From assembly GCA_037903355.1 (NCBI GenBank), contig JBAJFE010000029.1, forward strand, positions 868,001 to 932,000: DNA of 64,000 bases, in the 5' to 3' direction. Below are positions 33,701 to 44,427 of this stretch, piece after piece. Source of the DNA: Trichuris trichiura. Its lineage: Eukaryota > Nematoda > Enoplea > Trichinellida > Trichuridae. Positions within the stretch are counted from its first letter, which is position 1; every line of letters starts with the position of its first letter. The position numbers and the translations under genes are program-made. Under the pieces are notes generated by a model. That model did no database searches. It was given only the letters and a program-made list of their open reading frames with translations, and had not been told where the DNA came from.

Positions 33701-35410
33701 GGGAGATTATGGTACCCTTGGAAAAGGAGTAGTTGATTTCGACCACAGAAAAAAGAAAAAGTAAGTAAACCCATGAACCGCATATTCTTCATCTTTCATG
33801 TGCATTTGACATTACAAAAGTGGCACGCTTTAAGCCTTCGCTACAGTATAAATTAAATTGACGCTCTAACCTAGAAGCTTTTCCGTCAATTTTTTTGGAT
33901 GTGACTGCTCTTCAAATTTTTGGCGTAGCAATATGTTAATATATTGATGCGTTTATTTAATACAGTAAAACCCCCTAAGTTGACCACTCCTATATGGTGA
34001 CCATTTCCCTAAGCTGACCGAATTTTGGCCAGTTGATTTGTCCGCACGTTAGCCGAGCCACTTATACCCACTTCCTATATGTTGGCCACCTCCTATGTTG
34101 ACCAGTTTTCCTCAATCCGTTGGGTGGTCAACTTACGGGGGTTTTACTGTATGTTGAATTAATGGCAGACGGTTCTTGTAGTCCACAGCTGGTTGTTTTT
34201 TTTTTTAAGATACGAACTCCTCGACGAAGCTATCAAAGCTCACACACCGTTTGCTAAATGGAATGGACCCACTATCGTAGCATGGTTAGAGGTAAATCTC
34301 AATTTAAAGATGTTATGCTTCAGGCTGATCTACTGCATTTCAGTTATGGGTTGGAATGCCCAGCTGGTATGTAGCTGCGTGCCATGCAAACGTAAAATCA
34401 GGTGCCATAATGTCTGCCTTGTCCGACCAGGAAATACAACGAGAAATTGGAATTTCAAATCCTTTGCACCGGCTTAAGCTTCGGCTTGCTATCCAAGAGA
34501 TGGTTTCCCTGACGTCTCCGTCGTTGCCAAAAACAGCTCATTATAATCTAGCTTTTGGAGAATTGAACCATGAATGGATAGGAAATGAATGGCTACCATC
34601 GCTAGGACTGCCCCAATACAGAAGCGCGTTTATGGAATGCCTAGTGGATGCCCGTATGCTAGAGCATTTGACGAAAAAAGATCTCAGAGTTCATCTAAAA
34701 ATGCTTGACAGTTTTCACAGGTACGAATGTTCGTTTATCTTCACGCCTTATCGCGGAAGAGACGAGCCGAAAGTAGCGTTATTTAAATAAGCAAAATACC
34801 TAATTGTTTTTTTCCTTTCCTTCGCTACTTCAGCAGAAAACTATTATACAGAATATTACTTTTGCAGTGGTTTATATTGGAACTACCAAAAGTTTCAAAA
34901 GAACAGTAGTTTCTACTATCGCTACTGATTTACGCATTGTGATTTTCTTTTACAGAGCTAGTCTTCAGTACGGGATATTCTGTTTAAAAAAGCTAAACTA
35001 TGATCGCAAGTTGTTGGAAGAGCGCAGAGAAGCAAGTGAAGATTGTAATAGAGGTACAAAAGTTTACCATTTTCCTTCCTTAAGTATATCCTTTTTCTGC
35101 TTCAGACGTATTTGCATGGTCAAATGAAAGAATAATGCGGTGGATCGATAGCATCAATTTGGGCGCTTATTCGGGCAATCTGCGCGAGTCAGGGGTTCAT
35201 GGCGCCTTAATTTCATGCGACGATACTTTCGACTGGAATGCATTGGCGCTTTTGCTGCAAATTCCAAATAGTGACAATTTGTCGCGTCAGATTTTACAGC
35301 ATGAATTTCAAAACTTGCTCATGGTCGGTACAAGTCGAATGTCAAAATCGTCTGCCGGAATTATCTCCACTAATCAGACGAGCTCGCCTAGTCAAAAGAT
35401 TAAGCACTGA
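27795..35410 (+). CDS. PPFIA: liprin-alpha (SYD-2), 19 exons
   Basis: Exons: 27795-27867, 27991-28187, 30295-30396, 30446-30610, 30661-30735, 30794-31017, 31452-31545, 31592-31738, 31947-32360, 32407-32501, 32546-32648, 32705-32982, 33032-33278, 33327-33409, 33464-33760, 34210-34291, 34344-34720, 34956-35053, 35106-35410. They sum to 3456 nt with all phases consistent, giving 1151 aa. The N-terminus carries the MPTISE motif, then [15 protein letters not shown] and [20 protein letters not shown], strongly conserved coiled-coil blocks. [21 protein letters not shown] follows near residue 480. Three SAM domains occupy the last ~290 residues ([11 protein letters not shown] / [20 protein letters not shown] / [20 protein letters not shown]). 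Liprin-alpha is a presynaptic active-zone scaffold that binds LAR phosphatases, RIM, ELKS and kinesin-3. Oddities: intron 3 (30397-30445) is GC-AG, and the C-terminus ends in QKIKH, lacking the PDZ-binding TYSC tail of vertebrate forms. The start may be the ATG at 27795 or the in-frame one at 27807. Confidence 0.97.
30397..30445 (+). other. GC-AG intron in liprin-alpha
   Basis: The 49-nt intron begins GCAGGCT and ends TTTAG. Splicing exactly here joins [10 protein letters not shown] to LLLEHLECL, the expected liprin sequence, in phase 0. Reading through gives a stop, and the nearby GT dinucleotides give the wrong phase and an intron under 40 nt. Confidence 0.8.
33961..34151. mobile_element. 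short terminal-inverted-repeat element (pogo/Tigger-like MITE)
   Basis: Ends are CAGTAAAACCCCCTAAGTTGACCA and its inverted counterpart TGGTCAACTT-CGGGGGTTTTACTG, flanked by TA on both sides (likely TA target duplication). The interior of ~140 nt is built of diverged internal repeats of the same GTTGACC unit and has no ORF. CAGT-starting ends and a TA target are typical of pogo/Tigger-derived nonautonomous elements. Inserted in the intron before the first SAM-domain exon of liprin. Confidence 0.8.
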
Positions 35411-35761
35411 AAAGGTGCATTTCCGCGGTTGTCACACAAATGAACGTCTTTTAACGATCAGCCATTCAATCAAATTGTTTTACGTTTTTTTATGATTCAG
35501 CCGCTAAATATTGCAAAGCACTAATAGGTGCGTGTAAAATGTTCTAGTAAACTCTGCCCCTAAACATGTTTGGATCTTCGTCATTAATACCTAACTCTTA
35601 AAACCCAACTGAGTGAAAGCAGTTTAGTCTTTGAAGCATCTACGCGAAGAATGAAATTCTGTAGCACGATTGAGCAATTTTGAGACAGTAGGTCTGTCTG
35701 CTGTCAACATAAGTGAAACATAGTAAGTGAACGAATGGAATTGGCGTTGAAACTTGAAAAC
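35411..35761. other. convergent 3' spacer
   Basis: 351 bp shared by the 3' ends of liprin-alpha (+) and UVDE (-). No further coding signal. Confidence 0.5.
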
Positions 35762-37122
35762 TCACTTCAAATTTTGAGTAGTAATCTTTCGTGTCATACT
35801 TCTAGTTACAATCCTTCTGTTTGATTCTGCAGAGCTCTGGACAGCTGGAAGATCTGCTTTCACAACTTTAGCTCCATTCCTTTGACCACGAGTTCTGCCC
35901 TTCTGTTGTGACGAAGCAGCCTTCTTTGACCTCTTGGAGGATGAAGATGATGTGCGTATCATGGTTTGAGATGTTTTGGTTCGCACTTTTCCGCCACGCT
36001 GTTTACTGCCTCTATTTATTTCTATCGCATCCCAAGTTTCTTCCACTGCTACGGTACAACTTCGTATGAAAACACCATCAGTGACCAGCGCGTTATTCAA
36101 TTCCATTACAGCGATCTCCTTTGCCTTGGCCTCCACTTCGAGAGTAAATGGAATACTGAAAAACTTCCAGCACGCAGGGAAGTCTATGTAATCAATCATT
36201 TCATGATGTGGCCGTTGATTGCCCGAGTTACCCCAGCCAATTGCGGGGCTGGACAAGTGAAATAACGGTTCACGATTCTTCCAAGTTTTTACTGCTGCCA
36301 TTGTCGTTTGAGCAATACTTTCTTCGGGAAGTGCAAGTCCATAGGTACATCTAGTGAAATGATCAGATTTAGACAGCAGCAAGTGTCTTTTAGAATCTCC
36401 TGCCTATGATGATGGACGTCATAAACGAATGGAACCCCTAAGGTATGGCATAGCTGCAAGACATCTTCAGGGCAGTACTGCTTGTCATCATTCTCTAATG
36501 TCAAACGATCCTGAACGCTTTTAGACAACCTGGAGAAATTAAGGACAAAACGTTCCATTGCGGTAGGTTTGTCATCGTAAACGCCACCGACATGAATGTT
36601 GATGACGTCAGCGTTCACAAGTTCTGCGCTTGAAGAAAAAGCAAGCGACATTAAACGTGTATTGGAAGGCAAGTACTAAAGCAGAGCATACATAATCGCG
36701 TGATACTCAAGTTCGGCCACAGCCATGTCCACTGTTTTTGCCGTGGGCGAGTTGAGAACAACAAATTGGTCTGGATGCATAACCAGACGGATACTATACT
36801 TTGCAGCAAAGCTACCCGCTTCCTTCAGTTTTTCAATTACCGTCTGATTGTTAGGTAAATCCTGAAGAGTGTACCCAACTAACGGATGTGTATAGCAGGG
36901 AAATAGGCGACTGCCAATTCGAAAGCAACCTATTCCCTTCTGAGCACAGTAGAGAATTGCTTGTTGAAGTGCCAAGGCATTTTCAAGCACAATACTTGAT
37001 ACGTATTCCAGCCGATCACAGATTCCTTGCTTATTCTGTATTTCCGTTAGCTTTCGCACCGTAGTTGTGCGGAAATGTATAGGTACTTCTTTAAACAAAC
37101 AGCAGAGTCCAAGCCGTATCAT
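35762..37122 (-). CDS. uvsE: UV-damage endonuclease (UVDE/UvsE), 3 exons
   Basis: Exons 37122-36692, 36628-36404 and 36350-35762 total 1245 nt, giving 414 aa. Intron 1 is GT-AG (63 nt), and splicing it removes an otherwise in-frame TAG. Intron 2 is GC-AG (53 nt). The TIM-barrel metalloenzyme signature is complete: MIRLGLCCLFKE at the very N-terminus, GCFRIGSRLFP, RLVMHPDQFVVLNSP, VINIHVGGVYDDKP, RLTLENDD, FVYDVHHHR, LFHLSSP, HHEMIDYIDFPACW and EVEAKAKE. The His, Glu and Asp positions that bind the three metals in this family are visible. UVDE nicks DNA 5' of UV photoproducts and starts an alternative excision repair. The wording of the motifs is closer to bacterial UvsE than to the fungal Uve1 sequences I know. 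About 75 extra C-terminal residues are Lys/Arg/Ser-rich (KRSKKAASSQQKGRTRGQR), suggesting nuclear targeting. Presence in an animal genome suggests horizontal transfer followed by intron gain. Confidence 0.93.
36351..36403 (-). other. GC-AG intron in UVDE
   Basis: The 53-nt intron begins GCAGGAG and ends CACTAG. Splicing joins VYDVHHHR to CTYGLALPEES in phase, restoring the HHHRC order typical of UVDE. No GT donor gives this join. Confidence 0.8.
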
Positions 37123-40100
37123 GTTTCTAGGCAAAAGCTATACAGTGAAAAGAGTCAGTTATAATACTCATGTAGAACCCTGCTCAACTACTCTGCTTTT
37201 AATGCTTAACAGATGTCTTTAGTATACATCAGCCAGTACTGTTAATTATACTTACAGTAATCTCTGACGACCCTATGACAGCGGAAGAACAAATAATTTG
37301 CATCACTCGGTCTGTGACATGACAAAATTTATAGGGAACAAAGGCATGTTTACCTGCTTATTTTACTACTCGTGTATTCATTCTCTGTTAAGCACTTTCG
37401 TAAATACCCTGCGCCAATGAGCATGCAAATCTTTTTAGAACTGTTATTCAAGCTCATTCTCACGCCACTCTGTAAACCATTAATGTTTATGTATAAGAAA
37501 ATGCAAATAAGATTTTTACAGGAACAAAAAACTTACAATTCACTTACTAAAGTAAACCTTAAAGACTGCAGTACGATATGATTCAATTTTTGAATCTTGT
37601 CTCCTAGGCGCCCCACTGTTATACTGTAGGTTTGCCGGCCATCCTGTATTGCTCTTACCTAAGCCTAAACTTAAACATAAAGCTTATGTCTTGGCTTAGG
37701 TTTAGATAAGAGCAAAAAAGGATGACCGGCATGGTCTCCAGTAAAGAACATGCCAGAAAGGAGCCTGCATTTTTCAGACGGTGCAGCGGCCAAGGCACAA
37801 GTCTTCAATTTGCTCAGATATTCTGTCAGAGATGCGAAGCCTTGTGAACATATAACGTCGAACGCTATCAGAAAAACAAGTAAACAACTAACAACCAAGC
37901 ACCTTGGAAACCCAGAAACGGCAACATTCTGTATGCACTGATGTGATAATGACTATGGTAATAAAATCAAGACTTACAACGTTGCAACTCAAATGTCACT
38001 GCTGTCAATTGCATAAAGCTTGTTATTCAAAGTAATTAGTGTACTGTAACCAATTGATTGTCAGGACATGACGAACTCAACCGTCCACCGAAGTGAACCA
38101 AGTAGCACTCCTCATTCACTGCATAGAGCTAGTTGTAGCTGCTATTCTCACTGTATTTGCTTCGAAGAGGGACAACCTGATCCGAAGACTTTTTGGTTCC
38201 CTTGATGTCTTGATTTTGCTGTATGTCGCCATGCAGACCCAACAGTTATGATTATGTAGATGTTTTGATGTTAGAATCTGTCGCCGCTGCTTTGACGTTT
38301 CTATTTCGTAGGCGTTTTGTAATTGCGGCGCTTTCTTCCATGCTTCGTTAGAAAAAAAGTTTATTCGATATTCCCAACGGTACACAACAATACGAACTCT
38401 GCCAACGACAGAGAAAGAGAGAGAGAGAGAGAACAGGCGCCACCGCACGCCCCAAGCGCTATAGTCAACTGCTCGTCACACCCTCTCGATTCTTGTCGTT
38501 GCAGCAGCCCACGCTCTCGGCACACCCTCCTGTCACCCCAAGCGGAAGCGTGGCCCCACGTTGCGCTTGCCAGTTTCTTTCTCAGTAGAAGGATGACAGA
38601 TTCACGGCCAACCGATGACCTGCCTCGCGACCCCCGTGGTCACACGACCACCTGTTTATTACACATTTGGCACTTGCTTAGCTCGAGAATAACGTTTAAA
38701 CATGAGGTAACACTCTGCAATGAAACAGAATTCAAATTTTCTTAAAATTTTCTTTGACGAAACACGGTTAAGTAGTTGAATTTTCAGATCATAAAGTTTC
38801 GGCAATTTCAAATATTAACAAAGTTTACACTTAAATGCCTAGATGGTTATTTTGATATGTATTTTATTGATTATCATACTTTGACTTATAAACAATGGAT
38901 TCGGCAGAGTTCATCGAAACTAAAATATTGCATAATTCGTTTGCAGTTATTTTTTATGCGATAATGAGTGAACTGCTATGATTGCGTCTTTGCGCAGCAA
39001 ATTTACGGAGGAAGAATTTTACTCACTTGTGAATGCAAATATACGATACGCCATGACAGAGTAGCATGGAATTTTTGTAACGGTTTCAAATAATATTATT
39101 TTCATTTCCGTATGTCGAACAAGTATTACTGAAAAATCAATGTTTACATAAAATATTAGTCCTACAAACTTGTAATTCAATAGGCAGAGCTCATAAAAAC
39201 ACTTACGAAATAAGCACTGTACCGCATGCTCCAATCAAATGTGAACTGGCTTTAATGTGTTTGTGAGAGTAGTTTGTGACAGCCTGCTTCTGCTTAATTA
39301 AAGATAAAAGAGCATTTCCTTTAGCAAGTCGTACCGAAAGCAGAAAACAACAACAATAACATTTTGTAACCTTCTACGTTTCGCTTGAAATGTAAATATT
39401 TTCATTCCATGCATGTAATAATCCATGAAATTCCTGCGTGGCAGGAAACAGTCTGTTGAAAGTGTCATGAACAAAGCTTTTAGAGCTTCCACGTCACGTC
39501 ATCAGTGTTAACAGTAAATTTGCTGTGTACAACGGAAACACTGCATAAGCCACTTTACATCTAACACCGATGGTCGGTCAAAGCCATGCGAAAGCGTTGT
39601 TCTTTATCATTCGGTTGATGATTCTTTGCTGTAAAAAAATTAATAAACTACTAATAAAAACTATATCTTTAAAGCAGTCATTAGAAGTAAGCTTGTCACT
39701 CATTTTCCTGTTCTTACCTAGTCTCCGGAAATGCCTACTTGCTGTTGGTTTCTTATGTATATTTAATGAATTCGTTTGGATAATAGAACTTATTAAACAG
39801 CATTATTAAACTCTCTTTCAATCGTGAAGTCTTTTTCAGGCTAAACATTCAACTGAACGAATGGAAAGGACGCTGACTAGGAACACCCGTCACTGCTTTA
39901 CTTAACGTCAGCAATTAGTAGAGCAACCATTGATTTCATTTAATTATCACAACGAGGTAGAGGAAGTACTCTTTAAGCGTTAATTATGTGTATTACAACG
40001 TTAACGACGTGAAGTGCGCCCATACGCCACTTTCATCATTATTCTATGATCGTGGAAAGGGAGCAATAATTGTTTTACCTAACAGCTAAAACCGATGAAC

Positions 40101-41355
40101 ATTTTCGTTTGCATGAATAATTAACCATAAAAATGTCGTTGACTCGAAAGATTAATTTTGATCACTATAACTTGTATTTGATTCTTCTCTCGACACGGTG
40201 TTTTTACTCGTTATACTTTTGGGTAGGCCTGTAATCGTTAAATAAAGCGAGCAACTAGTCATTAGCAGGTTGAATATTATATTAGCAAAAAACAGGAGAA
40301 AGTGAACTTGCTTTTGGAGCTGACCTTCAGTTGTAGTTAACAACCCGTCGAGTAACGCGGGGACGGTCACTCACTAAGTTATAGATTCAGGAGTTGGTGA
40401 AAACAGCGAGAAGTCGACGATTCCCACGCTACACGTTATACTAATTGCAAGAGAACTGTTGGCAGAAACAAATCCAGTCGGCCGGCGGTTGCAAGCTGGC
40501 CTGACTCTGTGAAGATAATGGGGCTGTATAAAACGCGTACAAACCTCTCGGCTTATTCGTGGCGCCAATTATCATCGATCTCTTCTTGACGTGAACTTGT
40601 CATCCTCTCTGTTTCTTTCTGTCTGGCAAGCGATATCAGCGAGGTTACTGTTCGTAATCTTTGTTATACGGATAGCGCAACGCTCCAGTTCCGAATGCTT
40701 CATCTGTCTCCATTTTGTGAGTTCAGTTTCAATTATTTTTTGCTCATAACATATTCAAATTTTACTGGTTACCGGTTTATTTTTTGATCAAGACGGATAA
40801 AGATTTCATGGAAAAAGAAAAGCTAAATGGAGTAATATGAAACTATTACGAATCATTCCATAAGTAGAGTGTTTCTTGATGACTCAGGCCGTCATTATGC
40901 ATTCATTATTCAGCATAACCATGTCATATACTCAGTCTTCACGTCTGCTGCGATCGATAGAATTCTCATTTATAGAATACAAACACAGGACAGGATGGAG
41001 TTAACAAAGTGAGAGCCTGAATAGGAAAATAAACAAGGTATGTCATTTTGGATAGGTTAACGTTGCGAAAGCAAAGTAATGTAAAGACTATTCGAGCAAC
41101 CATAGGCATTTTTTGCATACATTTGCAATGCACGCAGTTATTGCTATATGCAGGCTATTGTCTATTTGGAAAGGAGTTGTGAACGCATCATGTTATTCGA
41201 TTGGAAACAAATAACAAACTGCAAGACAAAGCAACAGCAGCTTAAGTAATGGTTAGTCACAGTAGATTACAGCGCGCTCAGCTTCCTTACTTCATCAAAT
41301 TTCGTTGTTTTCAAGCTTACTGTGGTGCTTCGAAATTAAAGAAGAGATTATTTAT
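37123..41355. other. gene-poor interval
   Basis: 4.2 kb with no supported exon. It contains the hairpin at 37634-37730, a (GA)n run at about 38410-38432 and a locally GC-richer, C-rich patch at about 38430-38660. That patch could be a promoter or an untranslated first exon, but no reading frame there is convincing. Confidence 0.45.
37634..37730. repeat. 97-bp imperfect palindrome
   Basis: The left arm GCCGG-CATCCT...GCTCTTACCTAA and the right arm ending TTAGATAAGAGC...GGATGACCGGC are inverted copies of ~48 nt around a very short AAGC loop, with scattered mismatches. It looks like a small MITE-like element or a cruciform-forming hairpin. No HHR-like core seen. Confidence 0.75.
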
Positions 41356-41484
41356 TTCGTAGTTGATCTTCAGTTTACTCCTTTGGCCTGTTTGGTATAT
41401 CTGTAAGTAAACTTCATAATGCCCTACCAGCGAATGGATGAGCAAACTGTTAGAGAAAAATACAGAACAATTCGATACCGTACG

Positions 41485-41513
41485 TTTCAGAACTGCTCTT
41501 GTTCCATCGTCAG
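41485..41513 (-). ncRNA. hammerhead-ribozyme-like core in left PLE arm
   Basis: The minus strand reads CTGACGA (41513-41507), stem II GGAAC...GTTCT, then GAAA (41488-41485). It is intact in the core. Stem III and the cleavage site were not resolved. Confidence 0.55.
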
Positions 41514-42626
41514 CGGTTTAAGGCAGAAGGTGCTTATTCAGTAAGATGGTTAAACAGGCACATCGGAACAATGGACGCAAATTGGTTCAGGAGGGCGCAG
41601 CATTGGAATTTATTAATTAGCGCACTCGATATTTCGCCAACCGCCATACCGATGTCGTGATATGCTTTTGATGTTAAGCGTCTCCTTTACATGCCTTAGG
41701 TGAAAAAGGATCTCGTTGCAAATTATCTTTTGTCACGGGTCGAATGCACACTGAGAGATGTGCTTCACGATTACGGGGCTTTGATCCCGTCCTCTAAAGC
41801 TTTTTGAGGGTCTACTGTGGGCGGATGTCCAGGACTGGTGGCAGATTACCCATTGAGTCTTCTTTCAGCATTCTTGTACGTCAACACATTGTTCATGTAT
41901 TGACCAAATGTGTGAAATAAAGTGTTGCCTGTTTTTCCTATGTAGGAGGCGTTGCAACCGCATTTTACTTCGTAAATGACGCCTGGTTTGCTGTCTAAGC
42001 GAACTTTGATCTTGTCATCGAACGAAGATTAGAAAAACTTTAAAACTAAACATTAAAATTTAGGGAATATTCTAACCTCCTAATCTTTTTGCTTAAGGCA
42101 CTATGGTAGGAAAGCACTGAAACTGGGTGTTGTTGATTATTGACTGGGGCCAGTGGTAGTGATTTATTTAATTTATATTAGCTAATAATAGAAGTTATGA
42201 ATTTACTGGGATACCCATTGCTGCGTAACATATTTAGCTTAAGGTTTAGTTCGGCATTTAAATATGCGAGATCACGTACTGTCAGGACCCGGTCCACTAT
42301 TCCCTTTACTGCACTGTTTTCAACTGATATGGGGTGAGGCGAAGAAAAGCGTAAGTGCCGGTCTGAGTAGGCGGGTTCTCTAAAAAAGGCTGTCTGTAAC
42401 TTATTCCCTTGTTTTCTAAATAAGACATCTGGAAGGTAGTCTGAGGTTGTTTTCTTTATCAAAGCAATTCCACCGTCAATCGCGACAATGGTATGGCGGT
42501 TAGCGAAATATGGAGTGCGCTAATTAATACATTCCAGTGCTGCGCCTTACGGAGCTAACTCACACCCACCGTTCCCATGGGCCTACTTAACCGCCTTACC
42601 GAATAAATGCCTTCTCCCTTACACCG

Positions 42627-42655
42627 CTGACGGCATAACAAGTGCATTTCCGAAA
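42627..42655 (+). repeat. decayed hammerhead-like core in right PLE arm
   Basis: CTGACGG (substituted at the last core base), a poor stem, and GAAA at 42652-42655. This is the inverted partner of the copy at 41.5 kb. Confidence 0.4.
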
Positions 42656-42781
42656 AGTACAGTATAGAAGTTGTTCTGTATTTGCTCTAACAATTTGCTC
42701 ATCCATTCGTTGGTAGGGCATTATGAAGTTTACTTACTGATACAGCAATTAGGCCAAAGCCGTGAACTGAAGATCAACTAT

Positions 42782-44427
42782 GAAGCAACCGAAGTCTGTT
42801 AAAGCTACCCCGTTTTCCAAGAGATTGTTCATTATAAATATTAACAATTAAGAACAAGAAAAGATTGCAACGTTAAGTGAGAAAGTGGAGAGTGTAATCG
42901 TCCAAGTCCAACAATAGGAACTGCTTTATCTTCCTGAAAAAGTCATTCCTTAGAACAGCTGTCACATTGCTTCTACAATCATCATGTTTCTCACTTATAT
43001 TAATTATCTGCCCATTTAATATGAATTTTCCTCCTAATGCGATAAGTTGAGTCAGCCTTACTTCACTCAAACAGTGAAAATTGGGTTACTTTTCTCCTAT
43101 GTAGGTCATGTAGCAACATGTTCTCTGTGAACGTCTTTAAACAGATTACGTTTGAAATAAATGGAAGTCATGCTCTTCACTATTTCTTCATAAGCTCATG
43201 AAATTATTAATAGATTCACCTAGTGGCAGTTGCTAAGAAAGGTAGTGACAATAACCTATGATGCTCGGCATAGATTAGCGATTGACGGGCAAACGGTTAG
43301 TCCTATTTAGCTGTCGCAACGGTACAGGAACTTTTCTTCAGTTGCGTTTGGTTACTACTGTTACAAGGGTTATGACATGAAGCTAATCTCTAACCTGCAT
43401 CTGCCGAATAATGTTATTTCACGCTTAATATTTATTGATGCACAACCTTGTAACTTATAAAGCAGCAATCTTGATTTACTTCGTTTGATTTATAAGACAA
43501 CATTCTCCAATTTCAGCATCTGCAGTAACACAACTCCTAGATTTTTACGGTCTGCGGAGAAGCATAACAGTCTTGCCAATGGAAACGGCATCTGCTCTAA
43601 ACTAATGGAATATCTAAATTCTACAAAGCGTTTTGCTGAAGCATTAATCAGACGGATAATTTAGAGTTTACAGTAGCACTTCCAGGTATCCAGTAAGGGG
43701 CGTTTATTCTGCTCGCAATCATATGCTTTCTACCCATTAAAACAGCAGTTCAATTCTCAACAGTGATCACCAGCGAAGATTATTGATTTAAAACGACTGC
43801 TATCTCAACATTCGCAAACGACCAGATGTGTCTGGTAACCATCTCTTTGGTTACATAGTGCATCTGAAGACAAGCAGATGATAAAACGTCATTTGGCTGA
43901 CAGAATGATTTCAAAGACGCTTTTCTAAGGATAATAAGCTGCATGTGGCATCAGCGCATTGATAGATGTGAGTGCTCCAATCTTTCATGGAATGTGCACG
44001 GTAAGGTTTTCATTGTCAGCATGAGTGCATAAGTAAACCACTTCTCAAATGGTGGTTAACCAAAGTGTGAACAGTTTATGCAGCCAAACGGATATTCGAT
44101 TCTGCCTGATTGCTTTACGTAGATGATGATTTTGAAAACCAAGGCTATATGCTGTAGTGTAATGCAGGGGGTATTTCAGTATGAAATCTCATCACGAAGT
44201 TGATCAATGCAAGTGAATTGGGAATTCGTAGCAGCTAACAAACTAACGGAGCGAAAACCATAACGACTTTCTTTACTCCTTTTATAATCGCTTGGGATTA
44301 ACTTCAGTTGCTGATACCGTTTTAGCTTCATCGCTTCAGGATTGCGTTCAGAAGTTGTATCAGAACAAAGACCAAATAGTGCACACGTTTAAGCTTTAAA
44401 AAGTGCTGATGGTAAATATGAACGGCA
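42782..44427. other. intergenic, upstream of GPCR
   Basis: 1.6 kb without a supported exon; likely GPCR 5' region. Confidence 0.4.

Larger units (their letters stand above)
41356..42781 (-). mobile_element. degenerate Penelope-like element flanked by inverted repeat arms
   Basis: Arms of roughly 300 nt (about 41356-41660 and 42475-42781) are inverted copies. Each includes CCTACCA-CGAATGGATGAGC and, further in, a hammerhead-like core. Between them, on the minus strand, lies the C-terminal half of a PLE: 42475-42178 encodes DVLFRKQGNKL...HLRFSSPHP...LNMLRSNGYPSKFI (thumb of the reverse transcriptase). About 42020-41700 encodes KIKVRLDSKPGVIYEVKC-CNASYIGKTGNTL, the GIY-YIG endonuclease, broken by several stops and shifts. 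The 5' two-thirds of the RT is absent, so it is a dead, 5'-truncated copy. Confidence 0.85.

Noticed and set aside
36673..36680. In-frame TAG in UVDE suggesting a pseudogene
   Set aside because: It lies inside a 63-nt GT-AG intron (36691-36629); removing it restores the expected YH...INIHVGG spacing and the frame.
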